Program-made: the position numbers and the translations under genes
Assembly (NCBI GenBank): GCA_001599835.1
Contig: BCIC01000002.1
Coordinates: forward strand, 4,182,762-4,246,761
From: Thermoascus crustaceus
Lineage: Eukaryota > Ascomycota > Eurotiomycetes > Eurotiales > Thermoascaceae
Direction: 5' to 3'
Length of the DNA stretch: 64,000 bases
Shown here: in pieces, positions 33,819 through 44,622 of the stretch
Layout of the letters: each line of letters opens with the position of its first letter
How positions within the stretch are numbered: position 1 is the stretch's first letter
The notes under the pieces: generated by a model
The model's input: the letters and a program-made list of their open reading frames with translations, nothing else
What the model was told of the DNA's origin: nothing
Databases searched by the model: none

Positions 33819-36800
33819 CTAGAGTAGTAGATCGAGAATTTCCTCAGTGTGCCACCACCTCTCAATCAAGCTCTCCACTCTCTTCAAGACCTTCTCACCT
33901 AAAATATCACCGAATAAATGCCTTCGTCGCTGGGGATCCATCTCTATAAAGGACGATAGACCTGGAGAATGCCTTCTCATACTACCTGAAGCGCAAGGAT
34001 AGTGGGAATTATTCGAGATCAGCTCCTCCGCATGTTCTTCGAGTTTTGTAATTGCTAATACGGCCTGTGCAGCGAAGGGGTTCAGTCCTATTTGACGGAG
34101 GAAGAGCTCCCAGGCCGTTTCTTCCTCTTGCAAGAAAGGGGGAGGAGGAGCTTCTGGGGTTTGTATGGTATTTTTCTTGCGATTTATCGGAGTTAAACCA
34201 ATGTTTTTTGGTACGAGACCGTGTTGAAACACATATCTATTCGCCAGCGAGAGTATCCATTCCATAGATTGGGAGGATGGTACTAATAGGGGAATGACCA
34301 TGGAGTGCTCAGAAAGTGACGCGCAGAAAGCCATCAAGGATCGAATTGAGGATAGCGTCTTTGGGTCTATTGTCATGTTCACTTTCATTGACCCCTTGCT
34401 GCTAGATAACTTCGTCGTGCTTGTTTGTGAGTGACTGATTAACACGTATATCCGCTCGTACCGGACGCAAGCTCGCGCAATTCGTTCTCTGAGTGGAGAG
34501 TCGAATTTGGGGAATCCGTCTATTGGGGTATATTGAGGCTTGTAACCGGGGAGGTACAGCTGGGTGGTCGCTTGTGAGGTTGTGAGGATTATGCCTGTTG
34601 ACGGGGAGATTATGATATCTGCTTCAGTAGGAGCGCATGTATGATGGCCATTTTGTTTAATCGATATCCCGTGAGAAGAGTGAAAGTGTCGATCGGTATG
34701 CAAGAACTTATCGTAGTCCCGGAATATCAAGGTAGGTGATGGTGTCAGATTCTCAAGATATCGGACAAGATGACGATCAGCTTTCAGCAGAGAAGTTGAT
34801 AGGATCAAGGTAAGAGGATCCCGTCTTTGTGGTTTGTTGTTTAGAGTCGGAATTGTTGCTATGTTATCCTCCAGGACAGTCTCTATTTCTTGCCCTTTGA
34901 CTTCTTCCTGACTGCTATCATTGATATGTTGTATCTGCGGGCTATATTCCAAGGTAGCATCACCATTATTTGACGAAGTAGAGAAATATGAACTTCTTTC
35001 CTTACTTTTTCTGGAAACCTTTCCTCTGGTCTCCATAAAGCTGGACAGAGAACCAAGTGCGGAGAATACCGATGACAGAGGGGAGTCTCCTTGTCCGATC
35101 ATGGCCGGGCATCCCTTCTTCCGCCGACTAGCACGCTTCAGGTCCTTACCAGACGTATCTGGCGTTCTATTCTTCCTTTTCCTTTGACGTTGGACTTTCT
35201 GGCTATTCCCAGTATCGCCTGTTTCTTTGGAAATAACAGTTCCACTGTCTTCGTTGCGCATGATATTCTGATTAGTATCTATGTTAGGTGTCCCTGAAAG
35301 GAGATAATTGCTGTCCTTTGATTCTTTAACAGAAAGCTCTTTGCTGATTTGTTCTGAGGGACGATCTTGAAGCGTTTCCACAGGGTCATCCTCCATACTG
35401 TTAGTATTAGCGACTGTGTCAGTAGACTGGTACGACTGACACACGAGCACTTCGTCTGCGTTTGACTTCTCAGGGAAAATATCATGACTCGAAGAAGGCT
35501 CCTCAATTTCAATATGGTGTCCTGGCAACGTACAAGTATCCTGGACGGTAAGACTATCATTTGCTGTTGAACAGGCTGGATGTCGTGGATATGTAATAGA
35601 AAGGAGCGCTAAATCTGGCGTATTTGCTATTGGAATTTGACCCAAGAGACCTAAATCCGCCTTCGTGGCCGTGTCGACCTCTTGAAGTGCATCATAGGCG
35701 ACCTCAACGAGATGGTCGTCAAGCATCTCACCTGCAGTATTCAGGTAATCAGCCTCGATGTTTGAGTCAGTGTTATCCATGTTATTCTCTTCCAGTATCT
35801 TGGCGGTTTGTACTGAATCTATCTTGGCAGATCCAGGTGGTGTTACAATTTCATCGTTCATTTTATCACAGTGGAAGTTTTGTTGTCGCTGTCTGACATA
35901 TTCGACGCTGGACAGAGAATCGATCAGTAGATCTGTACTCGTCTCCTTTGCAAACCCAAGAACCATTTCTTTCGCCTTGTTCTGGCTATCCGAAGTTGTT
36001 AAAGGTAGCGAAAGCGAGTCTTCGTTTAATAATCGGTTCTCAACTTCAGCTAGCTCTGGAACAAGAGGGGATTCTGGACCCGAAAGTAGCGGAACTTTGG
36101 CTGTGGGCGATGATGGTATATATAGTGTAAACGGAGTCTCTCTTGGGAGCAGAGGTGGGGATATCGGCTGCAGTTCTTCCCTCTTCTATAGCAAGACGAG
36201 AGCATTAGCGGAAGTAAGAACCCCAGTCCACCGAATTTAACGTACTTTGGCATAGCTGAGGGCACATTCATAGAACTCGTCCCTGATATCGTTTGTAAAA
36301 TGATCCCCAGACCGTCTAGCCTCCTGGATCAGCATGAAAGCATCCCTTGTACAATCCAGTTTTTCAGTTTTGACCTTCCCCAAGACCCTTCCAGGGAGCT
36401 CCCAAAAGTCCTTAAGGAACATACTACCCTCATCATTTTCATCTTGAGTTTTCTCAAGAGGTAACTTCAACGTTGCTGGGTCAAGAGTTATCCGTTCGTG
36501 CCCTAAGGAAGCCATATCCAGTTCATGCACCGTCTTCAACAAAGGAAGTTCGTCAGCCTTCAGGCTCCTAACACGACGACGCTTTGGTAGATATGTATCC
36601 CAATCGATGGGGTTCGTCGTTTTGGTGGAGGCATCCTTGATAATATTGGAAAGAAACCGCGCTCCATCTCGCCCGATCTCGAGCTTTTCGTTCCGGATCT
36701 CCTTCTCCAGAGGTGGTTCTGGGAAGGAGAAATCGACCCTAGGTGTGTTTTCTGTGGTTGAGTTGCCTTCGTAAATGCGTTGAAGATCTGGCGTGATGAG

Positions 36801-36887
36801 GTCAAAGGGGTTGGCTGCTAGATGGTCGACTGAGACTCCGTAGAAGCGGGCATACTCCAGGAGAGATGGCTCTCGATGTTGAGTCAT
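33819..36887 (-). CDS. Large XPF-like protein, candidate Zip2/SHOC1 meiotic factor
   Basis: Exons 36887-36246 and 36185-33819 give 1002 residues. The N-terminus (LLEYARFYGVSVDHLAANPFDL) has a conserved helical region to about 215. The middle is a long Ser/Asp/Glu-rich, probably disordered part with a basic patch (RKRKNRTPDTSGKDLKRASRRK). From about 680 a folded region resembles the XPF nuclease fold: LTLILSTSLL, ADIIISPSTGIILTT, YLPGYKPQY, SPLRERIARACVRYERIYVLIS, MAFCASLSEHSMVIPLLV. The last 97 residues look like tandem helix-hairpin-helix motifs (RQIGLNPFAAQAVLAI, LSSFIEMDPQRRRHLFGDILG). The catalytic ERKx3D motif of active XPF is absent. That combination fits the Zip2/SHOC1 branch, pseudo-nucleases that bind branched DNA in meiosis. 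The family name is inference. Confidence 0.7.
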
Positions 36888-37403
36888 TGCAGTTTGGACT
36901 TCCGGTAGGACTTCCTTGTATCTCTAAGAAGCAACTGAACAGCATGAGGAGCGAACCGGTAGTTTTAAAAGCGGCAGTACACAGCCGACGATGTACAGCA
37001 GCTCTCAGGAAGTGCTCACGTGGATTGCTTAACTCCGGCCCTTTTGTGTCTACCCATGATGGGAGACATCAATCTTCGACAGGCGAGAAGTTGATGAATA
37101 TGCAGGTGGCTGTCCTGGACATTTTCAATGGTGCTGCAACATGATTATTATCGATTGAGAAGTCTATGACGAAAGAAGTGAGGATACACAAAATGTTCTG
37201 ATTTCTATGACCTCAAAACCACACCGCAGCTTTGACCGTTCGGCGCCTGGATAGAAATTTGAAACGCCAGAACCTAGACAGATGCCGACAAAATAACCGT
37301 GCTCCTGATTCCTCATTAAATAACAGCCAAGACAAGTTGTAATATACAACAAAAGAGAATTATGAAATCCCAACAGTCTATAATTCGTTCGTGTCCTCAT
37401 ACC
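36888..37403. other. Intergenic, no gene seen
   Basis: About 515 bp between two genes on the minus strand. A 92-residue plus frame (36866-37144) overlaps the start of the neighbour and has no motif. Confidence 0.4.
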
Positions 37404-39238
37404 CTAGCCGAGTCTTCCACCGCCCAACAACGGAGGACCCAGAACCAGTTCTTGCACCTCCTCCTTAACGGCTCCCAACCTGCTCGCAACACCGAATATA
37501 CCAGCCTCGACGTCACCGAGAACAGCAGTAAGGTCGTTCAGTGCTGACTTCGGCATTCCTGCGCCGCCAGCAGCGCCGTCTCGGCTCCTTGAAGCCACAA
37601 ACTCGTTTATCTGCCTGTTCAGCGTGATCTCAACACCGTGGAGGTGATCTTCAATCTCCTTCAGGTTGCGCTTGTAACCCGAAAGCACGTCGCCCATTTC
37701 ATCAGAGCGCTGAGAGAAGTATTCGACTAGGTTGACCGGGACTCCATTCACAGAAGTTGCAGTAGAAGGGTCTCCTTCCACGTCATCTGGAAGAGCGAGT
37801 GTGCTTTTCCTATTTCTGCGCAATGACTGCCGTTCCGAAAGCTGCTGATCTGGGGCGGACCACCACCCGGACATGCCCGCGGACTGGTACTGCAAGGGAA
37901 GCTTGAGGGTATCAATTGCGCGGAACGCAACCTGCGCCTCCGCCGCATCGCGTGAGACGAGCTTGCGTACGTGGTCGATATCACTGGCGTCGTTCTCCAA
38001 CGCGTGCTGCATCGTGTCGAGCTTGCCCTGCACAAATTCGACGTCGTTGGGAATCGTGACTCCTTGATTGGCAATTGTGGGTAGAAGGTCCGAGACCTCA
38101 TTGCACATGTGGATCTGATTCAGGATGAAGGTATCAATGGCTTCGATCTGCTTTTTCAGCTCATCGGAGCAGCTCTCGAATTTGGTCGTTGGCAGAAGGT
38201 TGCTAACATCGACCTTGACACCCGGAACAACTGTACCAGTTGCGGCAGTTTGCTGCTGCGGTTGCTGCTGCGTGGCAGTATTCTGGTTGCCGAAGAGAGA
38301 AAGCGTAGGCTTCTGTTGTTGTTGTTGCTGTTGCTGCTGGGTAGTGGTCTGAGTGCCGCCACTATTACACGTCACAAGTGGTCAGCTGTGACACTGAAGT
38401 CTGGAGCAATGGTTTCAGCGATTTAAATACTCACAAAAGACTACCTCCTCCGGTCGTCCCTCCAAACAGCGGCTTTTGCTGAGTTTGGGTTGTCGAGGTG
38501 CCTCCCAGGCCTCCGAACAGCCCACCGCCTGTGGTGCCGCTTTGTGTAGTGTTGGTAGTAGAACCCCCAAGACTTGAAAAGAGACCTCCAGACTGTGGCT
38601 GCGACGTGGTTGTCGGTTTGTTCCCAAACAGACCACCTCCACTAGTTGCTGTCGTACCCTGCTGCTGGGCACCGCTGGTGCCTCCTAAGCCTGAGAACAT
38701 GCCCCCAGTCTGCTGTGACTGTGTAGTCCCGCTACCGAGATTGCCAAACAATCCACCTCCAGGTTTGGATTGCGTCGCTGAACTACCCAAGTTTCCAAAT
38801 AGACCTCCGCCCGTTGTCCCTGATGTGCCCGTAGTCGCCGATGTGGCTGCAGAAGACGTAGTCTGAGTATTGCCACTGTTTGGTTTGAAGGTTTCCAAAA
38901 TTTTTCTCATGTCAGCCGTCTCTTCATCCTCTTCATCTTTTTTCTTCTTCAGTCGCCTTCTCCAGCCAAAGGGCGAATCTGACATTGTCGGGGTTATGAC
39001 TGCAGAGCGAAACGCTGCGTAAAGCGCCGTTTCCCGTTCCGCAACACAAAAGGGAAAACACAGACATTGCTGGAGTTTAAGGGGACAGAAACAAAGGAAT
39101 CGAGTAGAGGCTGAATAGGGCTGAGGCTGGGGCAAAGAGGGCTGACAGGAAGGGGAGCACTTACAATAGTGAACTGGAGGTGCCAGTGTTGATTGTCAGG
39201 CCTCCGGTGGAGGGAGCAGACGTCTTCGCGGAGAACAT
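37404..39238 (-). CDS. NUP49: FG nucleoporin Nup49 (Nup58/45 type)
   Basis: Exons 39238-39165, 38875-38435 and 38361-37404 give 490 residues. Nup49 is part of the Nsp1-Nup57-Nup49 central channel complex. It starts MFSAKTSAPSTGGLTINTG. Exon 2 is made of GLFGNLG-type FG repeats (GGGLFGNLGSS and others). Exon 3 begins with a run of nine Gln and then holds the coiled-coil domain: FESCSDELKKQIEAIDTFIL, HALENDASDIDHVRKLV, NLVEYFSQRSDEMGDVLSGYKRNL. The first intron is long (289 nt). It contains a frame that looks like an alternative start (MSDSPFGWRRRLKKKK), but the branch-like CTGAC and the acceptor at 38876 restore SSSLLFGNTQ exactly, so that frame is judged intronic. Confidence 0.92.
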
Positions 39239-39976
39239 GATGTGACACGGGTTGCGCGGCAGCTGAATAAGAGTGAAGAGCAACCTGGGACAGTTCTGGC
39301 GCCCGCCCCTTGCGTCGATGCGTCGGGCGCGTTCTGCAGAGCTGAGGGGAGCTGAGATATGCGGCGATGCGGCGTGCCTGAAAACAAAAGCTGGGATGGC
39401 ACGAGGCTTGGCTCGGGCTAGCGTCGACGGGGAAAGATACGCCGGCCCGACCGCTCTCCACGGCGCGCCGAGATCTCCAGTATGACGGTCTCGCCGATTC
39501 GCTGCAAGCCCGACTCGGATCTTTTCTCCCTGCTCTTCTGACGCGCTCTGAAGCGCATGTGCCGAACTAATCTCTTCTAGTTTTCTTGTCCACCAGGGAG
39601 CTGCTAATAGAGTGCCATCGCGCTTGCAGCGTCTGTTTTGCCGTTCGTGTCAAATGAAGCCCTAAGCTTCTGCTTAGATGTCTAGACTTAGTGCCTAGTG
39701 CACAAGTACCTGGCTGCTGCCGGTTTGCTGCTGCAAGTTGCTGGGGGACAGTAATTATTTTCTTCTCTGAGAATTTGATAGCAGTCGCATTCTGGTACAA
39801 CGTTTCTGCCACAGACATACTGTTCTGGGTACCATTACAGGTAAACATGAGCGGACAGTGCATTTATCTCTGAATGATTAACTATTTGGGCCCTTGATAT
39901 ACAATTCATAGAGACAGAAATGTAGGTTTTCTGATGCCCGCCACTATACCAGCCTATTGACTGTTCCTAGTACACT
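39239..39976. promoter_or_regulatory. Divergent region NUP49/WD40 gene
   Basis: About 740 bp between two divergent starts. It is GC-rich near NUP49 and AT-rich near the WD40 gene. No gene is seen. Confidence 0.4.
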
Positions 39977-41412
39977 ATGAGTGAGGACACAGGTCCTAGT
40001 TGGGAGCCAAAATGTGTGGCGTCAACTTCGTCCAGCGAGTTTGCTTCTGAAGAAAGCATTTCTATGGACGAAAGTGCAGACAAGGCTTCGCGCTCTGCCA
40101 CACAAATTAACAAAACATGGTCGGATTCGAATTACTTCAAGAGCGCAGAATGGTATGTTTTCTCATTTTTGTCATGTTAAATATGGAAAGCTTCTAATTC
40201 GATTGAATCATAGGTCTCCTGATGGTACGACGGTGATCACTGATTCTGCTGATCACCATATTCGAACCTTTGTTCTGTTAGTGTCCCATTGCTCTACTGG
40301 ACTTATTTTTCAGTAAACGAGCTGACAGCTCTAGACCTCCAGATCTTTTGGAAGAGAGAGCAACGCCACTCCACTTATCCCCTTATTCCACCTTACCGTC
40401 AGCAGAACCGACCTACGCAACGGCCATTTATCCTTACTATAACCTCCAAGACCCATCAACAACGTTATTACTTTCGTCAGTCCGCGATCACCCAATGAGG
40501 CTAACATCCGCACTTGCACCCACAACTCTGGCAACTTATTCTCTGATTAATCCATCAACGGAAGCCTTCATCACGCCGCATTGCATCCTGTATCCGCCAA
40601 GTTTAGGCGGTACTCATTTTCTTACCGGGTCAGACAGCCTTATATGTCTTTTCGACGTCTCTCGCACTGGTACTGAAGGTCCACTTTCCATGATGCCGAC
40701 CATCCCTAGCAAACGCAGGCAGATTGTCGGCGGCGGTGTCGGTATGAAAGGGATCGTTTCCGCAATGGCTATAAATCCCAGCGGGGATGGTGTATTAGCC
40801 GCTGGCACATTCACCAGATGTATCGCACTTTACAGCTCGAATGGCAGTGGTGAGCTGATTGGCACATTCACCGTTGCGAAAACCGAAGCCGACCGTCGTA
40901 TAGGCGGGAAGGGAGTTACGCAGCTCCTCTGGAGCCCTTGTGGGAGATATCTCTATATTGTTGAACGGAAGAGCCATGGAGTACTAATCTACGATATCAG
41001 AGTGACTGGACAACTTCTGGGATGGCTCCAGGGGCGCAAGGCGTTTACTAATCAACGCATGAAAGTGGATGTGATACCTACCGGTGAAGGTGGTTCTCAT
41101 GAAATTTGGGCAGGCGGAACCGACGGCGCCATGCGAGTCTGGAGGAATCCGGCTCATTCGATTGGTGCAAAAGAACCGGATTGGGAATGGAAGGTTCATG
41201 ATGGTGAGTCTCTTGGAACAGAATGACTACGTATACGAGCTAATCATAGTATTATAGACCCGGTAACCAGCACTGTATTGCACCAGACGGGGAGCGTAGT
41301 TGCTACTTGCTCTGGCCAGAAATATTTTCCAGATTATTCTTTTGCTGACGAAGAGGGCAATGTGCCCTTACCTGCAAAGGGTGACAACAGCTTGAAAATC
41401 TGGTCTTTGTAG
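39977..41412 (+). CDS. WD40 protein of the WRAP53/TCAB1-like family
   Basis: Exons 39977-40152, 40214-40276, 40314 (or 40329)-41203 and 41258-41412 give 427 or 422 residues. The two acceptors of intron 2 are 15 nt apart and both keep the frame. After a Ser/Glu-rich start come propeller blades: YFKSAEWSPDGTTVITDSAD, HFLTGSDSLICLFDVSRTG, GIVSAMAINPSGDGVLAAGT, GKGVTQLLWSPCGRYLYIVE, LLGWLQGRKAFTNQRMKVDV. This last block (turning into TNQR) is typical of WRAP53/TCAB1, which in animals guides telomerase and small Cajal-body RNAs. In fungi the family is little studied; yeast Swt21 is related and linked to splicing. Role here is inference. Confidence 0.8.
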
Positions 41413-41884
41413 CACATCCTCAATTACAAATCTGAACAATTAATGAAGACATGGACGATCTACGAAATACTCTTATGTTTATCTACTCAAGAAATGGGAT
41501 CAGCAATGGGCAGCCAAGTGGCTGAATATACTGCCTTTCTCTCGACTGTTCATGTAGGACTAAAGGCCATTCCACGTATAAGACAATCGCTCGACCGCTC
41601 ATCAATGTGAAATGCTTCTATCCTGTGACTCAGTGTAGCGGACGGAATTCTCAAACAATGTCTAGCACTGGCTTCTCGGAGCTGGCCCATTGCGGCATGC
41701 CTGCAAGCTCTCACATTGAGCTGACACAACATTTCGCAGCATCTAGACTCTGAGACCATCTCTCTCACGGTCTTCGGCTATATTCCACACCGGCATATCC
41801 TTCTCATTTCCAGCGAACTGTACGCCACTGCTGCAAAGTCAGTATCGAGTCGTAACCTCAAATGACTTCGAAGAGTCCAGCTGC
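41413..41884. other. Intergenic, no gene seen
   Basis: About 470 bp. A minus frame at 41550-41768 (72 residues) has no motif. Confidence 0.35.
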
Positions 41885-42175
41885 TCACCCACTCCCGCCG
41901 TGCCAGAGCTCGTTACTCAGGTACGGTATAGGTATAAGCTGACGTCTCTGCACACTGGGACTCTCATTTCCGTCGCAACGAGTCCATGACAGTAGAGGGC
42001 TTGGAGACTGTACTGCAAACCGCGGGCCGTTTGCACACTCAGCTGAGGAATCGAGGGGGCTTTCTTTCATGGGTGTTCCCATGTTCCCCTGCGTAACAGG
42101 GACGGGTTTAGCCGACGCAGTCTGCACGAAGACGGCCACGACAATGGTTATAAAGCTGAAGAGCTGGCACTGCAT
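41885..42175 (-). CDS. Small secreted protein, 96 residues
   Basis: One open frame starts MQCQLFSFITIVVAVFVQTASA, a clear signal peptide with an Ala-x-Ala-type end, followed by KPVPVTQGNMGTP. The mature part is about 74 residues with two cysteines and a possible dibasic processing site (QRRQLIPIPYL) near the end. No known domain. An AT-rich leader of about 250 bp lies upstream. It could be a small effector, a processed peptide, or a chance frame. The signal peptide is the main support. Confidence 0.5.
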   Translation of the reverse strand: MQCQLFSFITIVVAVFVQTASAKPVPVTQGNMGTPMKESPLDSSAECANGPRFAVQSPSPLLSWTRCDGNESPSVQRRQLIPIPYLSNELWHGGSG

Positions 42176-44622
42176 GACGACTGGATCGGCCGAAAGGCTT
42201 TGGGAGTACTTTGAACGAGTAGATAGCGGCTAGGGTTCGGTTTCGTCGACGGCAACGCTAGAAGAAGCTTGATTGACGTCTCGAGAGTCCTCTGTGTTTG
42301 TAGAGGTTTATCTTATGTAAAAGTGTAGGTGTGTTTCTCGAATGAGCGTAGCTAGTATCGTCTGCGGAATTGATGAATCGAGACTCTAGCAGTGAGCGAA
42401 TGCTGAAAGTATCGAGATAAAGATGTTGGGAGTAGTATAACACACTAGAGGAACAACTCGGGTCAGAAACAGATACTTATGAGTTAAAGTGTAACAACAT
42501 TACCCAACACTGAAGGAAAGAACATCTCGATCGCAGTTTCTTGAATGTGTGCTTCCGTAAATAAATAAATAAAATCGATATACCGCATGTCGGAACACGA
42601 ATATCCGTACTCAGATAGTATCCACGGACTTCTCATCGAGAGCATACCCCAGAGAGCATTCACAGGTCAGAAATTCCATCATCACCATGTCCTTTGTGGC
42701 GAACCTTTTCGATTCCTTCAGACGAGGAAGTATATCTGCTGCTTTTAGCCGTTTATAAGTCGATGTTGTTTTCTTGGCATAATGAGCAGCTCCGTTTACC
42801 CAGCGATTTGCCGGCGAAGGGAACGACGTTTCTCCCGCCGTGTATGAGATTTGTAATCGCAATTCGCAACGTGCAAGCTTGAGAATTCGTCTCTGCGTCT
42901 TTCTAATTTTTTGGAAGTATTTCCATCTCTCTGATTGACAGATGATGCTCCCAAGGGTTATCAGGTCCTTAATATTTGCCTTAACATTTGTGCTTCACAC
43001 TCAGAATTCCTTCTGTGAAGTTCCCGAATAATCGTGCTTTTGTAACTACCATATGTTAATGGAGATCCACAAATATGAATTATGTGGTGGAATCCTACGA
43101 TTATGACATGATGCATTTATGAAATCATCAGACTCTGCATCCTCTACTGTGTTCTTCCTTCTACCCATGCCTCCATCCATATCTCTATGTGCAACAATGC
43201 ACCTGTGCTCATCTCAGTCTTTTTTGAATATGTCACCCTTTCCTCACCCAGACCTGAGAAGGCGAGAGAGACTCTCCGTGGCTGCGCTTCACAAGTGTCC
43301 ATGTGCGGGTGCTGGTCCACACGTGGATGGTGAGGCTCATCACTTACAAGGACCCTTTTAAGTCCTCTGGCGATCATTGTCTCCTCCAGACCGTGTCAGT
43401 ATCTCCTAGATTCTTTGATTCGGATCCCTCGTCGTTTGTCATATTGCTTTGTGATTATTTCTAGTAACTGGGGTGGAAGATTCGAGAATGTATGGAATCC
43501 TCTTAGCTCGCATCGAGGGAAATCGTCGACGGTGCCATCCTTTACGAGAGTGATACCCGAATGAGGCGCTGATGACAGTGAGAGTGGCACTCCGGATTCT
43601 GGATGCTGTGGCTGACTAATAGCAGTCCTGTTACGTTAGCTCTACTGTATCGGGAGAATCAAGTCGAACCTTTCACATCAGAAGGTCATAAGATGCCGAA
43701 TGGATGATCTTATCGCTGAAGCACTGAGAAAGCTTGTATTTGATGGCTTAGATCAGTACCTGTGCATACCTCCAGTTTGTCCGCTGTCTTGCTCGCCATG
43801 CTGAACAAATATTATTGGCATGCTGGGCATATCATCCCTTAAAGCTAAAGCTGCAGCTGACATTAAAGGCATGAAGCCAATCAACAAATGCAACACTCAT
43901 GCTTTGTGCCCAGGAAAGCATTATTGAAATATTCAAAACTGTGTATGACCCTAGAGCTGTCTATCAGGATGCATTATGTGCCTTTCTAGATGCGTGTGGG
44001 ACGAGGTCTAAGAGTGTGAAAGCCTATTCAGGAGCTTCCCAAAAGATGGAGGCCTCCTTCACTGCATCAAACTCACCAAAATGTTGCGGAATTCACTGCC
44101 TTGTCTTCCGGCTGTCTTCGACAGCATATTCTTAACTGCGCACAAAAGGCCCTCCCCCACAAATTCATGAATTTCTCAACGTCGCCCCGAATACTTGGTC
44201 AAGCCTTATCGTCACCTCTGATCCACACACTTTGACGTCTTCAAACCATCCCCTCTGTAACTCTCGAGGAGTTTGATTACACTGCCTGTGTTGGTCTTGC
44301 GTTCTGAATCTGTGTTCTGCATTGTCGCACCTTGAAAGCCTGCGTTGCGGCTTTTCTGGTTCATTCTGACACGATCCTCCTGTGCTTATTGTGTGGATGC
44401 TGAGGCCTGCGCCGAGACTTACTTGACATCAACACACCACCTCAGGTCTTCTTGTGCTATCACGACAACGCCGGGACCTACGCTGCGATCTGCACGGTAT
44501 CAACACCTAATAACTATCTCTGACTTCTTGGTAGGTATCACGAAAAAGCAGAGGTTTACGCTGAGACTGAACAACCAAAACCTATCGCCTACCTCTAGCT
44601 CTTCTATCAACCCTGAGATAAA
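42176..44622. other. 2.4-kb stretch with no supportable gene
   Basis: Only short frames. One minus frame at 43396-43590 contains FSNLPPQLLEII, reminiscent of an F-box start, but it is too short to call. The last 450 bp are pyrimidine-rich, probably the leader of the next gene. Confidence 0.35.

Noticed and set aside
38498..38866. Pro-rich plus-strand frame opposite the FG repeats of NUP49
   Set aside because: Complement of GLFG repeats gives PPP-rich frames; a shadow.
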